Assembly (NCBI GenBank): GCA_035651955.1
Contig: DASRES010000003.1
Location: forward strand, 1 to 64,000
DNA length: 64,000 bases
Source of the DNA: Acidimicrobiia bacterium
GTDB lineage: Bacteria; Actinomycetota; Acidimicrobiia; IMCC26256; JAMXLJ01
Direction of reading: 5' to 3'
In this document: piece after piece, positions 28,760 to 36,567 of the stretch
Numbering within the stretch: the first letter of the stretch is position 1
How the letters are laid out: each line of letters starts with the position of its first letter
The notes under the pieces: generated by a model
The model's input: the letters and a program-made list of their open reading frames with translations, nothing else
Told to the model about the DNA's origin: nothing
The model's database searches: none
Program-made: the position numbers and the translations under genes

Positions 28760-29560
28760 TCAGCGACTCGGCGGCGGATCCGGGACGAACGCGGCCCGTG
28801 CGTTGGCGACCGTCGCCGCCGCGACCTCCGCGACCGGCCGCTGCACGGCGTCGGCGAGCGCGGCCCCGACGAAGCCGACGAGCGCGGGCTCGTTCGGCCG
28901 GCCGCGGTGCGGCGCGGGCGCGAGGTACGGGGAGTCGGTCTCGACGAGGACGCGTGCGAGCGGCGCGAACGCGGCGGCCGCGCGCACGTCGGACGCGTTG
29001 CGGAACGACACGATCCCGCTGAAGGAGAGGAACGCACCCGTGTCGAGCGCCCGCCGGGCCTCGTCGGGTCCGCCCGTGAAGCAGTGGAACACGATGCGCG
29101 GCGGCAGCTCCTCGTCGGCCAGGACCCGGAACGTCTCGTCCCACGCCTCGCGCGTGTGGATCACGAGCGTCGTGTCGAGCGTGCGCGCGAGCGCGACCTG
29201 GGCGCGGAACGCGCGCTCCTGCTCCTCCTCGGACGAGTGGCGGTAGTGGAGGTCGAAGCCGCACTCCCCGACCGCGACGACGCGCGCGGACGCGGCGAGC
29301 GCGACGAGCGCGTCCCATTCGTCGTCGAAGCGCGACGCGTCGTGCGGGTGCAGGCCGACGGTCGCGTACACGTCCTCGTCGTGGCGTCCTGCGAGCGCGA
29401 CCGCGTCGCGCGACGTCACGAGGTCCGTTCCGACGGTGACCATCCACGCGACGTCCGCGTCGCGCGCACGCGCGACGACCGCGTCGGGGGCGGCGCCGTC
29501 GTCGATGAACGGGACGTGACAGTGACTGTCGACCCAGGGCCCGGGCGGTGCGCCGATCAC
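28760..29560 (-). CDS. tatD: TatD-family metal-dependent hydrolase / DNase
   Basis: The 266-residue TIM-barrel enzyme has metal ligands in WVDSHCHVPF, ATVGLHPHDA, VAVGECGFDLHY, LVIHTREAWDE, IVFHCFTGG and LVETDSPYLAP, all typical of TatD. Family members remove nucleotides 3'-5' from DNA and may act in oxidative DNA damage. The GTG at 29560 overlaps the metG stop (GTGA), so metG and tatD are coupled. The order metG-tatD-rpfB position is conserved in actinobacteria. Confidence 0.94.
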   Translation of the reverse strand: MIGAPPGPWVDSHCHVPFIDDGAAPDAVVARARDADVAWMVTVGTDLVTSRDAVALAGRHDEDVYATVGLHPHDASRFDDEWDALVALAASARVVAVGECGFDLHYRHSSEEEQERAFRAQVALARTLDTTLVIHTREAWDETFRVLADEELPPRIVFHCFTGGPDEARRALDTGAFLSFSGIVSFRNASDVRAAAAFAPLARVLVETDSPYLAPAPHRGRPNEPALVGFVGAALADAVQRPVAEVAAATVANARAAFVPDPPPSR

Positions 29561-31074
29561 GCCTCGACTCGGGGGAACAGCGGTGCGCCCTTCTCGAGGC
29601 GGTTCCCGGCCGGCAGGCCGCCCCACTCCGCCGCGCCCGGCAACCGCTGGTCCTCCGGACGGCCCGCCTGCCCGAGCCGCTGCCAGAGCACCCCGCACGC
29701 GTTCGGGATGACGGGCGACGCGAGCACCGTCACGATGCGCAGCGCCTCGAGGCAGTCCCCGAGGACCGCGGCGGTCTTGGTCGCGTCGCCGGCCTTGTTG
29801 AGCGCCCACGGCTGGCGGTCCTCGATGTACGCGTTGGTCGCGCGGATCAGCTCCCACACCGCGGAGAACCCGCCGGAGAAGTCGAGCCGCCCGAGGCCGT
29901 CCTGGAACCCGTCGAACGCGCGCGCCGCGGCGTCAACGAGCGGCCCGTCCTCGCGCGCGTCGGGGACCACGCCGTCGCAGTAGTTGACGGCCATGTTGAG
30001 GACGCGGTTCGCGAGGTTGCCGAAGTTGTTCGCGAGGTCCGCGTTGTAGCGCGCGGCCATCGCCTCGTAGCTGAAGTCGCCGTCGGGGCCGAACCGCTGG
30101 TCGACCATGAAGTGGTAGCGGAACCCGTCGACGCCGAATTCCGCGACGAGCTCGCCCGGCGCGATCTGGTTCGCGCCGGTCTTCGACATCTTCTCCCCAC
30201 CGACCAGCAGGAACCCGTGGGCGAACACGCACTTCGGCGGCTCGAGGCCGGCCGACATGAGCATCGCGGGCCAGTAGACGGCGTGGAACCGCAGGATGTC
30301 CTTCCCGATGAGGTGGTAGTCGGCCGGCCAGTAGCGGTCGAAGCGGGCCGGGTCCTCGCCGTACCCGACGCCGGTGCAGTAGTTGAAGAGCGCGTCGAAC
30401 CAGACGTACGCGACGTGCCGCTCGTCCCACGGCAGCGGGACGCCCCACGAGATCGACGTCCGGCTCATCGAGAAGTCGCGCAGGCCCTGCTTGATGAAGC
30501 CGAGCACCTCGTTGCGGCGCACGTCGGGCTGGACCGCCTCGGGGTGCGCGTCGTAGTGCGCCAGCAACCGGTCCTCGAAGCGCGACAGCTTGAAGAAGTA
30601 GTTCTCCTCGGTGACGCGCTCGACCGGGCGGCCGTGGATCGGGCACATCCCGTCCACGAGCTCGTCCTCGGTGTAGTACGCCTCGCACGCGACGCAGTAG
30701 AGCCCCTCGTAGGTACCGAGCTCGATGTCACCCGCGTCGTAGACGGCCTGCAGGAACTGCTGCACCGCGCGGTAGTGGCGCGGCTCGGTCGTGCGGATGA
30801 ACACGTCGTTCGCGATGTCGAGGCTGCGCCACGTCTCGCGGAAGCGCTCGCTGTTGCGGTCGGCAAGCTCCTTCGGCGTGATCCCCGCGGCGTCGGCGGC
30901 CTGCTGGATCTTCAGGCCGTGCTCGTCGGTGCCGGTCAGGTACACGACGTCGTCGCCGCAGAGCCGGCGCCACCGGGTGAGGACGTCGCCCGCGACCGTC
31001 GTGTACGCGTGTCCGATATGGGGCACGTCATTCACGTAGTAGATCGGCGTCGTCACGTAGAAGGGGCGCGACAT
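29557..31074 (-). CDS. metG: Methionyl-tRNA synthetase
   Basis: The 505-residue class I enzyme charges tRNA-Met. It has the HIGH motif in PHIGHAYTTVAGDVL, a zinc knuckle (CVACEAYYTEDELVDG, then CPIHGRPVE), the KMSKS motif as EKMSKTGANQIAPG and an anticodon-binding helical domain. There is no C-terminal EMAP-like dimerisation domain, which fits the short actinobacterial form. A TATCGT box (31088-31083 on the minus strand) ends 8 bases before the ATG, so the mRNA is probably leaderless. It is divergent from the AbrB-like gene. Confidence 0.96.
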   Translation of the reverse strand: MSRPFYVTTPIYYVNDVPHIGHAYTTVAGDVLTRWRRLCGDDVVYLTGTDEHGLKIQQAADAAGITPKELADRNSERFRETWRSLDIANDVFIRTTEPRHYRAVQQFLQAVYDAGDIELGTYEGLYCVACEAYYTEDELVDGMCPIHGRPVERVTEENYFFKLSRFEDRLLAHYDAHPEAVQPDVRRNEVLGFIKQGLRDFSMSRTSISWGVPLPWDERHVAYVWFDALFNYCTGVGYGEDPARFDRYWPADYHLIGKDILRFHAVYWPAMLMSAGLEPPKCVFAHGFLLVGGEKMSKTGANQIAPGELVAEFGVDGFRYHFMVDQRFGPDGDFSYEAMAARYNADLANNFGNLANRVLNMAVNYCDGVVPDAREDGPLVDAAARAFDGFQDGLGRLDFSGGFSAVWELIRATNAYIEDRQPWALNKAGDATKTAAVLGDCLEALRIVTVLASPVIPNACGVLWQRLGQAGRPEDQRLPGAAEWGGLPAGNRLEKGAPLFPRVEA

Positions 31075-31140
31075 GCGGACCTACGATACCGACCGTCCCC
31101 GGCGATCCGACGCCGAATTCACCCCCGGAGGGTGCCGCCT

Positions 31141-31383
31141 GTGAAGGCGATCGGCATGGCCCGCAAGGTCGACCAGCTCGGCCGGATCGTCCTCCCTGCC
31201 GAGCTGCGCCGCCTCTTCGGGATCCGCGAGGGCGACCTCGTCGAGATCTACGTCGAGGACAACCGGATCGTGCTCGCGAAGGTCGAGGCGCACTGCATCT
31301 TCTGCGGCGCGACGACCGATCTGCACGAGTTCTCCGGCAAGCTCGTGTGCCGCTCGTGCACCGAGCAGTTGCGCGCGACCTGA
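31141..31383 (+). CDS. AbrB/SpoVT-like DNA-binding protein with zinc ribbon
   Basis: The 80-residue protein starts with a swapped-hairpin AbrB domain (ARKVDQLGRIVLPAELRRLF, GIREGDLVEIYVED) and ends with a four-Cys zinc ribbon (CIFCGA and CRSC). AbrB domains dimerise to bind DNA as transition-state-type regulators. The AbrB plus zinc-ribbon layout is common in actinobacteria next to metG. I use GTG at 31141 because GGAGGG (31127-31132) is well placed for it; an internal ATG at 31156 is the alternative. Confidence 0.87.
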   Translation: MKAIGMARKVDQLGRIVLPAELRRLFGIREGDLVEIYVEDNRIVLAKVEAHCIFCGATTDLHEFSGKLVCRSCTEQLRAT

Positions 31384-31412
31384 CCGGACGCGCGCGCGAG
31401 AGCGCGGTTCGC

Positions 31413-32267
31413 CTATCGACCATCGCGCCGTCGCAACGCGGTCGCGCGTTCGTACGCCCTTCGCTTCGGCACCGCGAGCGCGGCCGCGACACGGGCAGCG
31501 GCGTCGCGTGCCGAGAGCCCGTCGTCGAGCGCATCGCGGAGCGCGGTGTCGAGCGTGTCCTCGTCGACGGCCGGACCGTCGTCACCCTCCCGCCCGCCGA
31601 CGACGACGACGTGCTCGCCGCGCGGCTCGTCGCGGGCGGCCCGCTCGGCCGCCTCGCCCACCGGTCCGCGCCAGACCTCCTCGTGGAGCTTCGTCAGCTC
31701 GCGCGCGACCGCGACCGGGCGCTCGGCACCGCATGCATCCGCGACGTCGCGCAGCGTCGCCGCGACCCGGCCGGGCGCCTCGAACAGGACGACGGGCCGC
31801 GTCTCGCCCGCGATCGCGGCCAGGCGCCGGGCACGTTCGCGCCCCTTGCGGGGGAGGAATCCCTCGAACACGAACCGGTCGGCGCCGAGACCCGACACGA
31901 CGAGCGCCGCGAGCACCGCGCTCGGGCCGGGCACGGTCGACACGTCGAGGTCGGCGTCGACGCACGCGCGGACGAGGGCTTGGCCGGGGTCGGAGACGCC
32001 CGGCGTGCCCGCGTCCGTGACGTATGCGACGACGTCGCCCGCCGCGATGCGCTCGACGACCCGGGCGAGCGCCTGCCGTTCGTTGTGGGCGTGGAGCGCG
32101 ACGAGCCGCCCGCGCGCCGGTACGCCTGCATGCGTGAGCAGCGCGCGCGTGCGACGGGTGTCCTCCGCCGCGATCAGGTCGGCGTCACGCAGCGTCTCGA
32201 CGGCACGTGGCGACAGGTCACCGAGGTTGCCGATCGGCGTCGCGACCACGACGAGCCGCCCGGCCAC
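31413..32267 (-). CDS. rsmI: 16S rRNA (cytidine1402-2'-O)-methyltransferase
   Basis: The 284-residue enzyme methylates the ribose of C1402 in the ribosomal P site. It has the tetrapyrrole-methylase fold with VVVATPIGNLGDLSPRAVETL, IAAEDTRRTRALLTH, VAYVTDAGTPGVSDPGQ, VSTVPGPSAVLAALVVSGL and FVFEGFLPRKGRER, which together define RsmI. Length is normal. It is 15 bases downstream of the DUF192 gene and in one run with the YchF-like gene. Confidence 0.95.
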   Translation of the reverse strand: MAGRLVVVATPIGNLGDLSPRAVETLRDADLIAAEDTRRTRALLTHAGVPARGRLVALHAHNERQALARVVERIAAGDVVAYVTDAGTPGVSDPGQALVRACVDADLDVSTVPGPSAVLAALVVSGLGADRFVFEGFLPRKGRERARRLAAIAGETRPVVLFEAPGRVAATLRDVADACGAERPVAVARELTKLHEEVWRGPVGEAAERAARDEPRGEHVVVVGGREGDDGPAVDEDTLDTALRDALDDGLSARDAAARVAAALAVPKRRAYERATALRRRDGR

Positions 32268-32282
32268 GCGCGCGCGTCCTCC

Positions 32283-32642
32283 CTACTCTTTGATCTCGAG
32301 GACGTCGAGCGGGCGCAGAGACCAGCGTTCGAACGCGCCGGCCGGCGCCTCCACGACGAAGCGCGCGCGGCGCACGACGCGCGACATCCGCCACGGCCGC
32401 AGCGACGTCATGTGCAGCACGACGCCGTCACCGGTGCAGAACGCGACGTCGATCGGGAAGCGCATGCCGAACGTGTGCACCTGCTTGCACGGGCGGAGGA
32501 GCAGCGCGCCGTCGAACGAGTCGCGACCGAGCAGCCCGCGCGTCCGCGCGCGCCAGGACGTCGCGAGCTCCGCGGTCGCGAGCACGTCACCGTCGCGCAC
32601 GAGCCAGGCGGTCCCGCCGGCGTGTCGACTCCCAGCACCCAT
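32283..32642 (-). CDS. DUF192 family protein
   Basis: The 119-residue protein matches DUF192 across its length: LATAELATSWRARTRGLLGR, LLLRPCKQVHTFGMRFPIDVAF and VVEAPAGAFERW. The family has a small beta-barrel fold and no established biochemical role; many members are exported, but this one lacks a clear signal sequence. The ATG lies 1 base after the YchF-like stop, so it is translated in the same operon, ahead of rsmI. Confidence 0.85.
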   Translation of the reverse strand: MGAGSRHAGGTAWLVRDGDVLATAELATSWRARTRGLLGRDSFDGALLLRPCKQVHTFGMRFPIDVAFCTGDGVVLHMTSLRPWRMSRVVRRARFVVEAPAGAFERWSLRPLDVLEIKE

Positions 32643-32643
32643 C

Positions 32644-33669
32644 TCAGACGTTGAAGCGGATCTCGAGCACGTCGCCGTCCTCGACCTCGTACTCCTTGCC
32701 CTCGACGCGGAGCTTGCCGAGCTCCTTCGCCTTCGTCCACGACCCGATGTCGAGCAGGTCGTCCCAGTGGATCACCTCGGCGCGGATGAAACCACGCTGC
32801 AGGTCCGAATGGATGACACCCGCGCACTCGGGTGCCTTGGCCCCGGCGCGGAACGTCCACGCGCGCGTCTCCTTGTCACCCGTGGTGAAGAAGGTGCGCC
32901 GGCCGAGCAGCTGGTACGCGGCGCGGGCGGCGCGCGGCAGGACGCTCTCGGTGATGCCGAAGCTCTCGAGCAGCTCCGGACGGTCGGCCGGGTCGCACGC
33001 CGCGACCTCGGCCTCGATCTCGACGCAGACGGCGAGCGCGTCGTCGACACCCACACGCGCGGCGACCGCGTCCGCATCGCCGAGCTGGTCCAGCCCGATG
33101 TTCACGACGACGAGCACCGGCTTGTTCGTGAGCAGGAACACCGGCGCGAGGAGCGCACGCTCGGACCGCTCGAGCTGCGACCGGTAGACGGGCACGCCCT
33201 CGGACAGCTGCGCGTGCGCGTGCTCGAGCGCGGCGATCTCGGGGCCGAGCGACTTGTCACCCTTCGCCGCGCGGCGCTGCCGGTCGAGGCGGTTCTCGAC
33301 GGATCCGATGTCGGCGAGGACGAGCTCGTACTCGAGCGTCGCGAGGTCGTCGGCGGGGTCTGTGTCGTCGAACCCCCGCAGCACGTAGAGGATCGCGTCC
33401 GCGTCACGCAGCGAGCCGAGCAGCTTCGCGCCGAGTCCCTCGCCAGGGCGCGCGCCGGGCGCGAGCCCCGGGATGTAGTCGATCTCGAACGTCGCGTAGA
33501 CGGTCTTCCGCGACTCCGACATCTCCCCGAGACGGTCGACGCGCGCGTCCGGCAGCTGCGCGACGCCCTTCGTCGTCTCGAAGCCGCCCGGTGCCGGGAG
33601 GCCCGTCAGGGCGCTGAACAGGCGGCCGTGGTCGGAGTCGGGGAGACCGACGAGCCCGAGATGCTCCAT
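32644..33669 (-). CDS. YchF/Obg-like protein with a degenerate nucleotide-binding loop
   Basis: The 341-residue protein aligns with YchF over its length, including the C-terminal TGS/DUF933 domain (FFTTGDKETRAWTFRAGAKAPECAGVIH, then LQRGFIRAEVIHWDDLL). The P-loop, GLPNVGKSTLF in normal YchF, is GLPDSDHGRLF here (about 8-18), so the Lys and Ser needed for ATP binding are gone. The G3 region is also altered (IDYIPGLAPG). It is probably not an active ATPase and may bind ribosomes or RNA through TGS. A TAGCCT box (33683-33678) lies 8 bases before the ATG. It heads the DUF192-rsmI run. Confidence 0.88.
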   Translation of the reverse strand: MEHLGLVGLPDSDHGRLFSALTGLPAPGGFETTKGVAQLPDARVDRLGEMSESRKTVYATFEIDYIPGLAPGARPGEGLGAKLLGSLRDADAILYVLRGFDDTDPADDLATLEYELVLADIGSVENRLDRQRRAAKGDKSLGPEIAALEHAHAQLSEGVPVYRSQLERSERALLAPVFLLTNKPVLVVVNIGLDQLGDADAVAARVGVDDALAVCVEIEAEVAACDPADRPELLESFGITESVLPRAARAAYQLLGRRTFFTTGDKETRAWTFRAGAKAPECAGVIHSDLQRGFIRAEVIHWDDLLDIGSWTKAKELGKLRVEGKEYEVEDGDVLEIRFNV

Positions 33670-33748
33670 CGAGGCTCAGGCTACCGGCGCCCTCGCCGCC
33701 GACTAACGTGCGACCTCCCCCGTCGATCGCCGGACCCGAGGGCGCGTG

Positions 33749-33835
33749 ATGAGCAAGAAGACGAAGAAGCGGAAGCTGCGGGCCCGCCGCAACAAGGCCA
33801 ACCACGGCAAGCGTCCGCTGTCCGGCCGTCGCTGA
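33749..33835 (+). CDS. Small 50S ribosomal protein bL37
   Basis: A 28-residue basic protein begins MSKKTKKRKLRARR and contains NKANHGKRP, which I recall as the hallmark of the tiny mycobacterial 50S subunit protein bL37 found in ribosome structures. The end (LSGRR) is longer than in mycobacteria. GAGGG (33738-33742) is a suitable ribosome binding site 6 bases before the ATG. It is divergent from the YchF-like gene. Assignment rests on the short motif, so it is less certain than bS22. Confidence 0.7.
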   Translation: MSKKTKKRKLRARRNKANHGKRPLSGRR

Positions 33836-33838
33836 GCG

Positions 33839-34273
33839 TCATCGCGCCCGGCGGGGCGCGCGACCGATGTCGCGGAACGTGCTCGCCAGCAACGCGACCG
33901 CGACGAGGGGCCCGAGCGCGAGCGCCGAGATGCTCGCCACACGCGCGTCGGGTGCGAGCGGGTCGAGGTGGCGCAGGTGGTACACGAGGTGCGGGACGCC
34001 GTCGACGAGCGACGCCGCCGCGGCGACCCGAACCAGCACAGGCGTGGTCCAAACGACGGCGACCAGCGCGACGAGCGCGAGGGCGAGCGTGAGCTCGCCG
34101 ACGTCGCGGACCAGGTGCTCGTTGAACACGCCGTCCGGCGCGACCCACTGCTGACCGAGTCCCGGGAAGTCGTCGAAGAACGACCGCGGGGCGAACGCGG
34201 CCCACGCGCCGACGACGATCCCGGGTACACCGAGCAGCAGCAGGCCCACCCGCTGGAGCGCGCGCTCAGGCAC
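33839..34273 (-). CDS. Four-helix membrane protein, unknown function
   Basis: The 144-residue product is hydrophobic with about four spans: near residues 6-23, LTLALALVALVAVVW, VLVRVAAAASLVDGVPHLVYH, and a C-terminal ISALALGPLVAVALLAS. A conserved-looking loop RSFFDDFPGLGQQW follows the first span. Similar small membrane proteins occur in actinobacteria without known function. GTG at 34273 overlaps the stop of the epimerase gene by 8 bases and places it last in an Rrf2-epimerase-membrane protein operon. Confidence 0.68.
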   Translation of the reverse strand: MPERALQRVGLLLLGVPGIVVGAWAAFAPRSFFDDFPGLGQQWVAPDGVFNEHLVRDVGELTLALALVALVAVVWTTPVLVRVAAAASLVDGVPHLVYHLRHLDPLAPDARVASISALALGPLVAVALLASTFRDIGRAPRRAR

Positions 34274-35195
34274 CGCCCACTCGCTCCTTCCTCGCTGCCG
34301 CGGTCGCCGTCCAGCCCTCGCGCGCGCTGGGGTAGACGGGCGCCCACCCGGTCGCATCCTTGAACTTCGCGTTCGCGATGCGGTGCGAGCGCGCGAGGGC
34401 CGCGCTCGACGACCCACCGACGACCCGCGCCAACCACGAGGGCGCGATCCACAGGTGCTTGCATCCGAAGGCGGCCGCGAACGCGTCGACGTTGTCGCGC
34501 CGCGTCAACGGCTCGTCGTCCGACACGTTGTAGACGCCGGCCGGCGCGTCCAGCGCCGCGGCGACGGCTTCGCCGGCGTCGTCGGTGTGGATGGCCGACT
34601 GGTAGCCGCGTGGTGAGCCGAGCGACATCGCGAGACGCCACTTCGCGTACGCGAGCGCGGCATCCGTCGATTCTGCGGTCGGCCCGTAGAACTGCGAGAA
34701 CCGCAAGACCACGCCGCGACCGCCGCTCTCGCGGAACCGCTCGACCGCGCGCTCGAGGTCCGTGACCGACGGGAACGTGGCGTCGACGGGGACCGTCTCG
34801 TCGATCCAGGCGTCCCCACGGTCCGGGTACGGGAACGTGATCGACTCCGCGACGACCGTGCCCACGCCGTGCTCGAGCGCGAGATCGACGAGCATGGGCG
34901 AGAGCTCGCTCCGCAGGCGGTCGTTGAGCTCCCACGCGCCCGGCCGGCGCATCTCCCGCACCGGTGGGATGTGCGTCGCGAGATGCAGGACGGCGTCGCT
35001 CCCCTTCACCGCGGTCGACATCGCCTCGCGGTCGAACACGTCGACCTCGACGGGCTCGGCACCGAGATCGCGCAGCAGCGTGGCCTTGGCGTCGCTGCGC
35101 GCGACGCCCCGCACGTGGTGCCCGTCCTTCACCATTCGGGCGACGGCAGGACGGCCCAGCTCGCCCGTTGCTCCGACCACGAAGACGTCCATCAC
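34266..35195 (-). CDS. NAD(P)-dependent epimerase/dehydratase (extended SDR)
   Basis: The 309-residue protein has the SDR Rossmann motif VVGATGELGRPAV (about 6-18), NAD-region residues in GVARSDAKATLL, and AVLHLATHIPP. The usual YxxxK is not obvious at its expected place (ESITFPYPDRGDAW), so it may be an atypical or NmrA-like redox sensor rather than a sugar epimerase. GGGGAGG precedes the ATG. It sits directly after the Rrf2 regulator gene and before a membrane protein, so Rrf2 probably controls it. Confidence 0.82.
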   Translation of the reverse strand: MMDVFVVGATGELGRPAVARMVKDGHHVRGVARSDAKATLLRDLGAEPVEVDVFDREAMSTAVKGSDAVLHLATHIPPVREMRRPGAWELNDRLRSELSPMLVDLALEHGVGTVVAESITFPYPDRGDAWIDETVPVDATFPSVTDLERAVERFRESGGRGVVLRFSQFYGPTAESTDAALAYAKWRLAMSLGSPRGYQSAIHTDDAGEAVAAALDAPAGVYNVSDDEPLTRRDNVDAFAAAFGCKHLWIAPSWLARVVGGSSSAALARSHRIANAKFKDATGWAPVYPSAREGWTATAAARKERVGGA

Positions 35196-35206
35196 GGCCT
35201 CCCCTC

Positions 35207-35698
35207 TCAGCGGCTCACCGCGTCGGTCACCCAGGCGATGCCCTTCTGCAGACCGGCGGCCGGCGCGTTCTCGGCGACCATCGCGACCAGATCCGCGATC
35301 GACGTGCGCGCCAGCTCGTCACGCCACGCGGCATCGGCGCGGTCCATCACCTGGTGGATCGAGCACGGCAACCGGTACGCGCGCGCGCCGACCGCGGCCG
35401 GACCGCGCCGGCGGATCTCGGTGCAACGGAACGCGGGCTGCGGCCCGTCGATCGCCTCCACGACGTCGCGCACGGTGATGGCCGCGGGCGGTCGAGCCAG
35501 GCGGTACCCGCCGCGCGCGCCGGGCACGGACTCGAGCAGCCCCGCGCGCGACATCGCCTGCAGGTGCTTCGCCAGGTACGCGGCCGGGACGCCGTGGAAC
35601 TCGGCGAGGCGACCGGTCGGCAACGCCGCGTCGGCCGGGATCGCGGCGAGGAGCACGGCACAGTGCAGCCCCCACTCGACACCTTCCGAGATGCGCAT
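35207..35698 (-). CDS. Rrf2-family transcriptional regulator
   Basis: The 163-residue protein has the Rrf2 winged helix: RISEGVEWGLHCAVLLAAI, LAEFHGVPAAYLAKHLQAMS, GLLESVPGARGGYRLARPP and ITVRDVVEAIDG. Only two cysteines (FRCTEI and LPCSIH) lie in the region where cluster-binding relatives such as NsrR have three, so iron-sulphur sensing is uncertain. I choose ATG 35698 because the family starts there. It is preceded by a duplicated start and a perfect palindrome. It heads the operon with the epimerase and membrane protein. Confidence 0.87.
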   Translation of the reverse strand: MRISEGVEWGLHCAVLLAAIPADAALPTGRLAEFHGVPAAYLAKHLQAMSRAGLLESVPGARGGYRLARPPAAITVRDVVEAIDGPQPAFRCTEIRRRGPAAVGARAYRLPCSIHQVMDRADAAWRDELARTSIADLVAMVAENAPAAGLQKGIAWVTDAVSR

Positions 35699-35724
35699 TA
35701 CGCGCGGCCTTCCGAGATGCGCAT
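35698..35724 (-). CDS. Putative leader peptide made by duplication of the Rrf2 start
   Basis: The 18-base stretch AATGCGCATCTCGGAAGG at the Rrf2 start recurs 26 bases upstream. The upstream copy opens an 8-codon frame, MRISEGRA, whose TAA overlaps the Rrf2 ATG as TAATG. Ribosomes finishing it could restart on the Rrf2 ATG. It may be a functional leader or simply the by-product of a tandem duplication. Confidence 0.4.
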   Translation of the reverse strand: MRISEGRA

Positions 35725-35736
35725 TATCCGGATAAT
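35723..35736. promoter_or_regulatory. Perfect 14-bp palindrome, likely Rrf2 operator
   Basis: ATTATCCGGATAAT is fully self-complementary, unusually AT-rich for this genome, and lies just upstream of the Rrf2 gene, overlapping the leader-peptide start. Rrf2 regulators bind such short dyads and commonly repress themselves. TATTAT within it may also be the -10 box, so binding would block RNA polymerase. Confidence 0.6.
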
Positions 35737-35768
35737 AAATGTCCGTGAACACGCCCGCAACCGCGGCG

Positions 35769-36560
35769 TCAGCGGGCGTCGAGGAGCAGCGTCTGGACCG
35801 ACCGGCCGACGCGACCGCGCTCGTCGTACAGCGCGGTGTCGGCCACCCCGATGCCGTCGGCGTCTGGCCACGTGCGCGACTCGAGGCCGATCCACTCGCC
35901 TGCGGGCGCGCGGTGCAACGCGATCGTGAGGTCGGGGTTCACGAACGTGTAGCGCTCCCAGCCGAGCGGCGAGCTGATCCCGTTGCCGAAGTCCGCGGCG
36001 GCCGCGAGGCGTTGCAGCGGCGTCGGTTCCTCGCCCGCGACGATCGGGACGCGCAGGCGGATCCAGCACGTCCCCGGTCCCGGCTCCCCGCCCGGCCCGC
36101 CGCGCACGGTCCGGAACTCGACGGCGTCGGCGAAGTTGACGGGCCAGTCGCGCTCGAACGCCACGTCACCGGTCGTCCCGTCCTCCGGGCGTGACGGATC
36201 GAGGATGCCCTCGGGCATGGCGAGCGGCTGCTCGCGCAACCTCAACGCAGTCGCGCGGACGACCTCGAGGTCGTCGGCGAACAGCGACGCCTCGACGAGC
36301 TGCACCTTCCGGCCGGGTCGCACCATCCGCGCCGCGACACGCAGCGGCACGAGCGGGACGGGCCGCAGCAGCTCGATCGTGAGTCGCGCGACGCGCGCAC
36401 CGTCGACGCGCTGGAACGTCTCGGCCGCGCGGGCAAGCAGCGCGGCCGGCGGTCCGCCGTGCTGCGCGTCGGGCGACCAGGGGCCCCGGGCGAGCTCGGT
36501 CGGCACGAGCGTGTCGCCCTCGCGGTGGTAGACGGCGTCCGGGATCGACACCGCGGTCAC
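35769..36560 (-). CDS. Acyl-CoA thioesterase family protein (double hot-dog type)
   Basis: The 263-residue protein resembles TesB-type thioesterases: GPWSPDAQHGGPPAALLARAAE (about 26-47, the hot-dog substrate region), VARLTIELLRPVPLVPL, and a second hot-dog half with PLGWERYTFVNPDLTIALHR and EWIGLESRTW. Such enzymes hydrolyse acyl-CoAs. The substrate is unknown. It begins 7 bases after the stop of the aldolase-like gene, so the two are one operon. The neighbouring crotonase adds to an acyl-CoA theme. Confidence 0.82.
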   Translation of the reverse strand: MTAVSIPDAVYHREGDTLVPTELARGPWSPDAQHGGPPAALLARAAETFQRVDGARVARLTIELLRPVPLVPLRVAARMVRPGRKVQLVEASLFADDLEVVRATALRLREQPLAMPEGILDPSRPEDGTTGDVAFERDWPVNFADAVEFRTVRGGPGGEPGPGTCWIRLRVPIVAGEEPTPLQRLAAAADFGNGISSPLGWERYTFVNPDLTIALHRAPAGEWIGLESRTWPDADGIGVADTALYDERGRVGRSVQTLLLDAR

Positions 36561-36567
36561 AACGCGG

